Positions 47,272 through 57,560 of a stretch of DNA of 64,000 bases are shown here, one piece after another. How positions within the stretch are numbered: position 1 is the first letter of the stretch; each line of letters starts with the position of its first letter. A model generated the notes under the pieces. The model did no database searches. It saw nothing but the letters and a program-made list of their open reading frames with translations, and was not told the origin of the DNA. The position numbers and the translations under genes are program-made. This DNA is from Manduca sexta (taxonomy: Eukaryota; Arthropoda; Insecta; Lepidoptera; Sphingidae), in the NCBI RefSeq assembly GCF_014839805.1, contig NC_051138.1, positions 17,202,020 to 17,266,019 on the forward strand. Reading direction: 5' to 3'.

Positions 47272-47613
47272 GCGCGGCGCCGACCTGCAGCTGTCCTCCG
47301 ACCTCACGCGCCTCTCCACCAGCGACATGCTGCTGTAGGCGCGGCGCCGACCTGCAGCTGTCCTCCGACCTCACGCGCCTCTCCACCAGCGACATGCTGC
47401 TGTAGGCGCGGCGCCGACCTGCAGCTGTCCTCCGACCTCACGCGCCTCTCCACCAGCGACATGCTGCTGTAGGCGCGGCGCCGACCTGCAGCTGTCCTCC
47501 GACCTCACGCGCCTCTCCACCAGCGACATGCTGCTGTAGGCGCGGCGCCGACCTGCAGCTGTCCTCCGACCTCACGCGCCTCTCCACCAGCGACATGCTG
47601 CTGTAGGCGCGGC
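47206..47613. repeat. 67-bp tandem array, 6.1 copies, spanning the dorsal stop codon
   Basis: The unit starts CGCGGCGCCGACCTGCAG and ends with CTGCTGTAG plus GG-type linkage. TAG recurs at 47269, 47336, 47403, 47470, 47537 and 47604, a strict 67-bp spacing, and the copies look identical by eye. Sixty-seven is not a multiple of three, so copies 2-6 are out of frame with one another, but translation ends in copy 1. The extra copies lie in the 3' UTR. Frames across them on both strands are artefacts of the array. Confidence 0.95.
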
Positions 47614-50600
47614 CCTCGACACCACGGGACGCGCAGCTCTCGGGCACTTCCCACTTCACATGTGAACACTTCGTGCGGATGGGACTGGCGTTCTCTAGGT
47701 ACTATTCATATAAAATTGAGGCCGAAATTGAATTAAACTGAGCATGCACGAGATAGATCTCAAAAAATATTTAATTACCCTCATTGATACGTCACGCAAT
47801 GATTAATTAAATATTTATCTTCTCACAAAACTGAGATTTTACTTTAGACAAATATTTTAATTAACACTCAAGTTGTAGTTTATTTTCTACGTATAGTTTG
47901 ACGTCCGTTGTGAAGCTTAGACAGTAATAAAGACAGCTCGGTTTAGGCTCTAGACAGCTACGCCATGTAGTTATTAAAGAACATAATTTGTACCTACTGT
48001 GAAGGAAAACAATTAAATGCTGATATCAAATATTACACTAGCACAAAAATTTCGACATTTAAAGCCGTGTTAAGACACAAACATGGATTTACGGCTTATG
48101 TCCGGCTTGAAGGAGCAAAATGTACTTAGTCAAGCAATTTGACTTTTCATTCTGATGTGTGTACAGGCGACTTTTTTGGCTAGTTAATATGTGACTTTAA
48201 ACTCGTTGATGTTAACCATCATTTTCAATTTTAAAGCACACAAAGCTGGCCTCACTTCATTATATAGACCATGGGCTACAAAGTCTCTGAAATAGAATGC
48301 AATGTTGATGTATACTGAAGTGGCACTGGTCTGTGTTTTGTTAATCCCAAGATCAAGTGCTTTGTTGAATATTTTTTTTACATACTCTGCATGTAGGATA
48401 CTTTTCGATGAATTTCAGAGTAAACACATAATTTGCGATTTTGAGTATAAATATATAAATGTATGGTGTTCAGACTAATACAAATTTAAACTGTTGTATT
48501 ATGTTAGTTCACAGAAATATACAGCAAAATGTTTGTTTACCCTGTATCTATTATGAAAAACCATTGTACACTCAAATTTGTATTGTTTAATTGATTTTAG
48601 TCTTCCATAAGTTTAAATACGTTGTTTGTACATGTTGAGGTGTTTTCCAAAATGCAATTAACGAGGGCTATAAGTTTCTCATTCTCAACGCGAAACGTTT
48701 AATGCACGTTATTGTTTAAATTAAATTTATAATTAGTTTATTTTTTCGTTGACAATGTATGATAAGTCACGGTAGTTGGATGTCATTTTGACAGCTGTCA
48801 TATGTCAAAAATAGAAAATTATTTTGTTATTTAAAATTCATTAATTTTACTATTAATTACATTGTTCGTGTTGGCTACAAATTATTATGGATACCATTAG
48901 AAGCTTAAAAAGCTGTCAAAAATGACTCTAATTTCAGCACATGGTGCTAGCAGATGCAATATATGTACATAATACTAAATGGACAAGAAAAAGGGAAGGT
49001 CGGTACGCAATACCTTGCAGAATGCAATAAACTAATAATACTCTAAATTGCGCAAAAAAATCTCAAATAATTTTGTGACCTTTGCGTATTTTCCGTTCTC
49101 CAACACCACGAAACGGCATGACTGGCATTTGCGTACGCCAGATAGATCTAGAATATGTGTAAAACTATTTCGGATTAAAAGATTTGATTAAAAATATGTC
49201 TAGATAGACGCTTAAAGCTTCAAACGCGTCGAAGAAAATAGAGGTGAATAGTTTACTTTTATATCTCCTTCCAGCGGTCAGTGTGCTTCGAGCTGTCCTG
49301 CGTTCACACCTGTTACTACCCGAATTTACATTGCAAAAAAATGTCGGTTTCCGTCTTTAAAGTATGCAGAAACTATAAAGGTCGATCTAAAACAACGAAT
49401 AGTGTCAGGTGTCATTTGTAAATAAATATAAATTTAATAAAATGTTTGTTATTATTACAGTAATTACAAAATTATGAACACAGATATTAAATATTTTGTT
49501 TCGAGTTAATTATTTTTTTGTATTACATGAATAAGTATAATTTTATTCACATTTTAATGGGAATCGTCCAACTTGTATCATTAGGCACGCATACAAGGCT
49601 AAGCAGCAATACGTAGGGACAGCGTATGACACAGCTGTCACGCACACTAGCTTATAATAATTAGCCTATTTGTTTAGCGCAATTGGAGCGCGCCACTCTA
49701 TCTAGACATATAATTTATCTAAAGGTAAGAGTTTAAACAATGGGAAATTTAATTAAAATCAAATCCCAATATTGTATATGCTAATTTCCGTACTTGCTTA
49801 CACCCTAAAGGTGGACTCTGCCTGAAATGATATTCCAGTGTTCGAAGTCAGACACTTTTTTACTTGTCATATGTTAACCTGACAAAGACCGGCTTTTACA
49901 AACTCACCGGACTTTTGGGTGTGACATTTGGGAGAGGATGAGACAGCAACGAAAGAGCAGAGTATTGTGTCCACCAGTAATGAGTAAAATGTAGGTGTTG
50001 CAACAAGGCGAGTATGCAAGCCCTTCAGAGGGAGAAGTAAAAAGTGGTGTTACGAAAACTATGTACTACTTTGAATTACGCTCATGCTTGGTTCTCTTTT
50101 ATCAATAGATTAATGTATTTCAATATCTATCTAAATATGTCGATTCTCGTTAATCTCTCATTTAGATCAGTTTTTATAATCATTATGAAAATATCATAAT
50201 AAATTGGTATCACATTTGAAGCTTATGCCGTCCGTATTTTCATTTGTTTTTAAATATTCGTAACCTCACTTTCGTAGTATAACACTAATGTTTTATGGGA
50301 ATAAACACAGGGTATGTAGAGCGCAGCACTCGACGCGGCCGCGGCCGACTCATGCGCACCATTTGATTAGTTGTAACACAAACTACATCACAATGCAATA
50401 CCGTTTCTACTGGCATAGAGACGACTATTGCACATTGTAAATATGTCCGTATTTTATACTATTTTATTTTTAAATAAATCTCATTAAGTAAATTATTTGT
50501 GTTTGATTGTGTATTCATTTATCCCTTTATGGAAGAAATTTCTGATCTTTTGGGATACAATAAATGGTTTGAATTACTTTTACCTACACGAGTTTGTCAA

Positions 50601-51020
50601 CACAATATTAACACAGAATTTGTCTTAAAAATTATAAATCCCGTTATCTAAATCAAATCCTAACTGTGTTTTGCAATGGCTTAATTCAGTGGTCATACTC
50701 ACATACTTTAATGATAAAATTACTTTTATATATTACTTATATATAATGCTTTTACAGTAGGACACACACAAAATAAGAATCGCTTTTGTGGCAATTTGTG
50801 ATAATTGATAGACTATCATATTGAGTAATTATGTTATGTACTTTCATAACATAATGGAGTTTACCACTGATATATTTTTACTCCAACAGGTATCTTGAGT
50901 TCTAAATGAAAAAATCCCGAATAAAAGCCGGGAGATTTACTTTTTACTCTGGAAATATTAGAACAGACTAATTCAAGTTATAAGTACATTTCTATTTTAT
51001 TTAGTGACGGCACCGCGTGT
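47614..51020 (+). other. dorsal 3' UTR and intergenic sequence
   Basis: No gene is visible. AATAAA-type signals occur at about 47927, 49420-49440 and 50471, so the 3' UTR may be short or several kb long. A fragment near 49862-49930 shares 'caccggacttttgggtg' with 28371-28387. Confidence 0.5.
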
Positions 51021-51612
51021 CTATGACGTTTTACAAATAGGCGCCAACAGCAACATTGCATATAAAACAGCGCACTATTTACTATAGACACATACCTATA
51101 CATATAATCATTACAAATGGGCTCGAGGAAGAAATGAAAAAAAGCAACATACATTCGTTAAAAAAATATATATCTGCATCGACAGTTACGTAGCAATAGT
51201 GCCGCACGCTCATTGGCCAAAGCGCGTGTGACGTATAATCAGAGAAATCTGGGGAAAATTGGACACTTAATTTTAATAAAATGACATATGTGTAAATTAT
51301 TTTATTTTTTTAGGTAAGTTTAAACTTGGATCGAGTAAAACAGTAGGTATAGCTATAATTTTCATAAAAATATGCAGGCTTCAAATATGAATTTATTTAT
51401 TAATGTATTTCAGTCTACATAATGCAATGAATTAATAAAACAATTTATTGTGTTTCATTTATTTTTACAGATAATAAGGTGAACTATATAAAAAAGTGAA
51501 ACATTTATAGCTTTAAACGCTTTGTATAGGTAAAACTAGGTAAACATAAATTCTTTAAGATATCATCGTCTCCATCATAAAACTCTATTTATTTAGCACC
51601 AGCGTCTTTACT

Positions 51613-54048
51613 TTATAAACCTTCAAACAAAGTTAATTTATTCCTTTTTTGCCTTTTATAATCAGTTTTACAATCTATATAAGTTTTGTGTGCGAAATGT
51701 AAGCGAACACCAATGAATTTATTTATAACAGCGCGAATGAGATGTAATCTATGATTAAATATCGGGTGTTGTTCTATGGAATGAGAATTTAAAGACTCAA
51801 ATACGTCATTACAACGCACAAAACGACTTTTAAAATCCGATATTTAATAATTTGAATATCTTTGATATCCGAAAGGATTATGTGATCTGTTGCTTTTATT
51901 TGATTTTTAATAACTGCTTCTGACTTCAGGCATATTTTGAAAACATCCGTACTTGGAAAACATAGTCTCCTCCCCATATTTTTCAAAATGATGAGTCTGT
52001 GAAACCACAACTTGTCATTAGAAATTAGGCTGTCCGTACATATCTCACATTTAAGTTTATTAACCAATTTCCTAGAAACCCATGCCGAAATATAGCCAAT
52101 GATTTGTTCAGTTGTCTCTTTAACGCTTTCAGTATTCAGGATTTCTGAAAATGCTTCGACATTTGCGTCTATTATATGGTCAGTTTCTAATATTCTTTTA
52201 TTGTCTTGTTCCCAATTAGTATTGACCGAATCAAGTTCATCATTGACAGCTCTTTTGCTTACTGTTGAATTAATATTCTCGATTGCGGATGAACACATTA
52301 ATGTTGGAATATCTTCCAACGGGATACATTTTCCCTAAAAATGAAGATTTCATTTCCAGGCGTTGAAATATTTTTTTAAAAATGCTTTTGAATTGTAGGG
52401 CGCTTGGATTATTATTATAATTCCCAAATCGCCTAAAAGCATTGAATATCATTTGAAGGTTATTTTCAGATAGCTTGTAGGTTGAAATATATTGCAAATG
52501 TTGCTTTTCGACCAAAGTAGAATACAGGTGCTTTAAGCTTTCTATGCATATGAGAAAGCCCAAAAATCCTGTTTTGTTTTTAGATTCAACAATTTTTCTC
52601 TTCATAACTTTCATCGTAATGCGCTGGCGAAATTCACTTCTGTATTTTACAAATATGTCAAGTCCCAATATGTATTGCCTGGCTTTTTCCAGATATTGTA
52701 AAACTTCGTCGGCATTTTCTGTTGAAAGAGGTTTTTTCAGCCCATACACATCTGACGACTTTGAATTCAGTATATCGAACAAATTATTAAAAATTGTTAA
52801 AAAATCAATCGTTCCATCGGTGTCTTTAAAAAGGGAAGACGTCACTACCTCGTTACATAATCTAAGTGCATTTGCAACACGCATGCTCATAATTTGTGTT
52901 GCTAATTTTACTTTCATTACCTCATTTCGAAAATGAATATGACGCACACTAGTTTTGTTAGCAAAATTGAGTCCCACGTTTTTTTGAAACTTTACTAAAT
53001 TATTAAGCAACTGCCAACGAATTCGATTTCCGCTCTCATCAAATATTAATCTTTTGGCTTCAAACGAATTCCGCACCAGTTTTATCAAATGACAAGCATC
53101 AAGCATGATGGCTACCTCCAAGTCACATTCTGGATGTTTGAAAGTTGTTTTAAGACGTGATGGATGTTTTAAATCACAACCTAATAAATTAGCTGCGTTT
53201 ATATTAGCTGCGCAGCCATTAAATACTATAGCGACAATGTCGACCCCCACACTGTAGCATTCAGTCAAGCATGTCTTCAATAAATTAGTCCGAGTTTCAG
53301 CTGATAATCCATTTACTAGGAAATATGCGACAGGAATTTTCCAACTTTCGTTCATACATACTAGAGTGAACACGTATGCTTGAGTGGCTATTTCGCATGA
53401 TTTTGCTGAACCCGCACCAAAATCTACGACACCCGCAGTCTTCGTCCCATCCCAGTTAGTTTGATGGTGAAGAGCCATCTGATCAGCTATTAAAGTGCAT
53501 AATATTCTCTTACCATCATTATTATATTTTTTTTCTAAAATATCCAGAGCTTGTTTGTTAAATCCCGGATCACCAGAACTGTTCTTATACCATTTCCCTA
53601 TAACGCGAGGGTGTGGTAAAGATCTAATAAACACTTGTCTGACGTATTTGTAGGCATCTACAGAATAATAATGTAAAGTGACTGCAAATTTTCTTAAAGC
53701 TGTAGTATATTCACAAAGATATCCCTTAAACTTGCTTTTTTGAACCAGTCTGTTAGTAAATTTTACATCTTCAGCTTGAAGATCCAATTCATTAAACTGA
53801 TCTATTGATAAATATTTTTTCTTTTGTAACTCTGATACAATATGCTTTAAATTACTACATTTTTCATGGAGTCTTTTATTTTTTCTCACCAAATTATAAT
53901 TTTTCATTTGCATGTTTTGTTTATCTAAAGAATTATTTCTAATTTTTATCTTCCAATATGCTTTCCTCGGGATATCTAAAATGGAATCTAAGTCAGACAG
54001 GCTATCTTCGTCCAAGCTGTTTGGTGATATAACATTTCGGTCTTCTTG
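51613..54048 (-). CDS. THAP9/P-type transposase, main exon
   Basis: The exon begins after TTATTTCAG (minus strand) with QEDRNVISPNSLDEDSLSDL, followed by a basic/coiled-coil region (about 53950-53790), then an RNase-H-like transposase core: GTKTAGVVDFGAGSAKSCEIA, FLVNGLSAETRTNLL, VFNGCAANINAANLLGCDL and DACHLIKLVRNSFEAKRL, as in P-element and THAP9 proteins. The C-terminus has IGYISAWVSRKLVNKLKCEICTDSL, a hallmark of the family, and runs on to the stop at 51613. A 581-residue frame is open from 54015 to 52270. Apparent one-base breaks near 52330 (an A run) and 51840 (a T run) split the C-terminus. The second DG of the family's 'DG..xN' motif is NG here. Confidence 0.85.
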
Positions 54049-54305
54049 CTGAAATAATTATAAAAGAACATTTTAAATCAATTATAATAATTGAGGAGAC
54101 AACATAAATAATAAATTTTTATTATGATAATAATTACAAAATTATAAAACTCAAATTTTTTTATTGTCCTGTAGGTATAAGAAATGATATATATATTGAA
54201 TCTTTGTTGGTAGTCACCAATTGTAATCAAGACTGATGTCTGTTGTCATCGACAGTTGAAGCAAAAAAACCTTAAGAGGCATTAAAATAATAAACTTTTA
54301 CTTAC

Positions 54306-54484
54306 CTTATTTAAAGGAACTGCTTTTTTAGCCTCCGAACATTGTTTTGGTGACGTATATATCGCTCGCTCGAAAATGATCGGAACAGACAGTAGAATAT
54401 GCAGTTGGCAACCAATAATCCTCACACCTTTGAGTCCTAATTACACTCAACCATTTCTCTTTCAGCAATCGATCTTTAGGGATT
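54306..54484 (-). CDS. THAP9/P-type transposase, THAP zinc-finger exon (second half of the finger)
   Basis: On the minus strand, after a GAATAATAG acceptor, the exon encodes (R)IPKDRLLKEKWLSVIRTQRC, EDYWLPTAYSTVCSDHFRAS and DIYV, matching the THAP pattern FP.D...R..W...I.R...P...S.VCS.HF, with the last Cys and His of the C2CH finger. It ends before GTAAG at 54305. One extra A after 'gtcacc' appears to break the frame before the donor. The exon with the first two Cys was not found; it should lie between 54485 and 55265, where a SINE has inserted. Confidence 0.75.
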
Positions 54485-54540
54485 CTATTATTCAAACAAA
54501 AGAACAATAGTAAATATTTACAAGTATTTATTACATGACT

Positions 54541-54812
54541 GACTGCCTCGGTGGCGTAGTTGTATTGCACGTCCGGTACAATAACGCTCTGAGGTCCTGG
54601 GTTCGAATCCCGGGTCGGGCAAAGTGATATTTGGGTTTTCTGCTCAGTATCAGCCCGGAGTCTGGAATTTGTGCCCGATATGGCGATAGGCTCGCCCCCT
54701 ATCACATCATGGGACGGAACATACTTGGCGAAAAGTGGGTGCCCTAGTTGCGCCTCTGCATACCCCTTCGGGGATAAAATGCGTGATGTTATGTATGTAT
54801 GTATGTATTTAT
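54541..54812 (+). repeat. tRNA-headed SINE, family 1, best copy in the window
   Basis: It has an A box in 'gGTGGCGTAGTTGTatt', a B box in GGGTTCGAATCCCGGG, the conserved body ('cagtatcagcccggagtctggaatttgtgcccgatatggcgataggctcgccccctatcacatcatgggacgga') and the 3' 'gcgcctctgcataccccttcggggataaa', then an (ATGT)4 tail. It interrupts the upstream part of the THAP transposon. The head does not fold into a functional tRNA. Confidence 0.85.
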
Positions 54813-55265
54813 TACATTCAACTATTACCTAAATACATGATTTTATTTTATGCCGTTCTATATTATAATACTAAAATAGTAGTTTAATAAAGCCTGTTAC
54901 ATTCATTACCCATCTTCGTCTAGCAGCTCGCAAAATTATATTGACATGGCACGAGCGGCGACCGTCGTCGCCATGACAGTCGAGAATAAAATTCGTTCGG
55001 TTATTTGATACAAAATAAGTTAAAATAGTGTATACTTACGCATGAAATGAAATGTTTTTTTCTTTCACTGTTGCAGTATAATTTGTACAATGTCTAAAAA
55101 CACAGGAAGGCATTTTTCCACATTTAATTAAAAAAATACAAATAGTACACCGACTAGCCGCGACGTTGGTAGGAGCGTGTCTAAGTGAATGTAGGGCAAT
55201 TACCTTCATTTCGTCTTGCCAGCCTAGAGGTCGGGCAACGCATCTATGCTAATAAAAACATTTTA

Positions 55266-55735
55266 GTCACGTGTGAAATTCTCTGACCAGGTACTCCATT
55301 ATAAATTACCGAATAACGGGATATTGTAAAAACGTAAAAAAAAATTATCGGCATTGTCAACACACACTAACTCTCGTATAGACCTTTTTCGATATATGAG
55401 ATAGAGATAATATGAGACTAGTTTAAAACTAAATAGAATGGCGTAACATTGGCTATAATCTGTCAAGTTTGGATAGCACCCCATTACATACCACCCGTGC
55501 TACCTAAGTCGCTAAAATATCTTTAGAAATACATTAAAATTTAATCATTTTAAATAATACAATCACCGAATTATTATCTGTACGTAATGCTAGTATTATG
55601 ATTTATTAATATGCGATGTGACAGTTTGACATTTTAGTTTTTTAATTCGATTTTCAAGAGCAAACTGTAAACATGGAAACTTTGCTCAAAACAAATAATT
55701 CTAAAAAATATAAATAATAAAGTTTGAACGAAATC
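55266..55735. other. intergenic: promoter region of the IFT43-like gene
   Basis: 470 bp of AT-rich sequence between the transposon end and the IFT43-like ATG. No TATA box is evident at a convincing distance. Confidence 0.4.
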
Positions 55736-57560
55736 ATGAATGATTCGCTTTCCAATAGAATGATGGAACCAAAAAAAGTGGGCGTCTGGGCGGAAGGGAC
55801 GCACATCGAGGCGAAGTAAGTATCCTTTGCGCTTTATTACAATACGTAGGTAAGTATAATATACTCCGAAGTCCGAATACGGAACATCATTATTTTAAAA
55901 AAGCAAGAAGATGGATGTTAAAAAATATATATTTAATAAAACAATACATAGAACTGCACTGATCCACTAATTGACAAATTAGAATAGATCGTTTTTGTTA
56001 CTTTATTTTATATTTTTATATTGTTTTTTTTTTCTTTTTGTTTGTTAGTATTTTATTGGTACCTTTTAAATTACTCTCCCTACTATCTGCCCTATAAAAT
56101 TGTATAATAATGTTACTCATATTAGGTGAATGTTGCACATACCTTTAATGGGCATGTGCATCAGATTTTTTTTATATAAGTGTGTTTAGTAATTTTATTA
56201 ATGCATATACTACTGGTGTGTCTAAATAAATATAGAAAGTCATTTTGACATTGCGTTACTGAATTAAAGCATTTACTTTTCTTGAAAATAATACATTACA
56301 ATAAGTATGTAGCACTAACAGCAGATAAAATCACCAATTTTTGAACAAAATTAATATTAATAAAAAGTACCTTTAATTTTACAAGCAACTACTACTACAC
56401 TAAGCAACTACATCAAACTTTCAGTCAGAAACACATGCACACATTAAACTATAAAATGATCAGAAAATATGTAAAGTAAAACTGGAATTTTAGTGAAAAT
56501 ATTCATAGAAGACTTTTGGCACAATGTTAGCTGATGTAAAGATGAATAATATTTTGTGGTATCATTAATTAACACTATGTCAAAATGACCATGTATAATA
56601 TAAAAAAAGATATACCTTACACATATTTTTTTTAGTTTAATTGTGTACACTGGGCAAAATTGTATACATGAGTAATAATCATTGAGAAAGGCATTTCACC
56701 ATAATGGTCTTAGCCTGTATCCAGATTCCAGCACAACAAAAAAGGGTGCCCAGTTTCAATATTTTTGTTGATAATATATTTATTATATTATCAGAGTAGT
56801 GTACACATAAAAGGTTCTCAGTTAAGTCAATATAATCCGTCCCCATCCTCCCAAACCTTCAATGCCTAACATATAAAAAAAATAGGTACTTCTAAGCACC
56901 AATATAATGATTTCCTGTGCCCATAGGGAGTATATTCTACCAGAAAAATCACCAGACTTGAGTGATGACATCCCAACCATACCTGATGTGGATGATTTGC
57001 AAGATATACTGGAAAAGGAGATAATTGTTGCACCTGTGTAAGTATTTAATATCACACAGCATAGGGTATATCGCGGCTGATACTAGTTTTCTTAATAAGA
57101 TAGTCATAGCTCAAATGAAGCATGAAATTCAGTTATAATACCAAATTTAAATATGTTAAACATATGAAATACATCATTTTTTATTCTGTGAAAGCTACAA
57201 TCATTAGTATAAGGAACTAGATGGAACTTCACCGTACTATTCAGTATTCATGTTTAAGACACACAAAATGAAACCAAATTATGGTATGTAACATATTATG
57301 TTCCAATCCTATCTTCTGAAGGATGTAATTTATCTAACAAGTCATGTTTATTCTATAGTTCAGATCGGAAGAATATGGAGACAGTGAATACCCTGGCAGA
57401 AGTGGGAGGTGGTATAACAGGTGCTGACGGTATTGATGCAGTCCTGGAGATTCTCAATAAGTTTATACCAGAGGAGGAATTGGACACTGCTGATAATATC
57501 TGGACTGTTGATTCATTGCTGGCTCAGCTTGCTGACGAGTCTCCGGAAGCTGCTATGTGA
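55736..57560 (+). CDS. IFT43: IFT43-like intraflagellar transport protein (three coding exons)
   Basis: IFT43 belongs to the IFT-A complex that moves cargo back along cilia. Exons are 55736-55815 (MNDSLSNRMMEPKKVGVWAE...), 56927-57037 (EYILPEKSPDLSDDIPTIPD VDDLQDI...) and 57359-57560. Donors are GTAAGT twice and acceptors CCCATAG and TTCTATAG; phases match at both junctions. The product is 130 residues. The DIPTIPDVDDLQ block, the central acidic segment and the C-terminal IWTVDSLLAQL resemble IFT43, which has 'IP.IPDL' and a 'WDWD.LF'-type end. The N-terminal part that is variable in other species is short here. Identification rests on motif resemblance. Confidence 0.75.

Larger units (their letters stand above)
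51021..55265 (-). mobile_element. probable full-length P-element/THAP9-type DNA transposon
   Basis: The left 110 bp (CTATGACGTTTTACAAATAG... to 'actatagacacatacctata') and the right 350 bp ('ctagcagctcgca' near 54923 to AACATTTTA at 55265) match the two halves of copies A and B. Between them lies a THAP-domain transposase gene on the minus strand. Ends form an imperfect inverted repeat. A possible, imperfect target duplication is CGCGTGT (51014-51020) / CACGTGT (55268-55274), two bases off the end; this is weak. A SINE has inserted at 54541-54812. Length would be 4.25 kb. Confidence 0.75.

Noticed and set aside
47206..47613. CRISPR-like array
   Set aside because: Direct contiguous repeats without spacers in an animal gene; it is a minisatellite.
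47056..47659. Several overlapping frames of 63-112 residues on both strands
   Set aside because: They are generated by the 67-bp tandem array and its phase shift; only the 47110-47271 frame continues the spliced dorsal protein.
54543..54620. tRNA gene
   Set aside because: A and B boxes are present but the arms do not pair, and the sequence continues into a repeated SINE body.
51014..55274. Clean target-site duplication for the full THAP element
   Set aside because: CGCGTGT/CACGTGT has a mismatch and sits two bases off the right end, so I treat it only as weak support.
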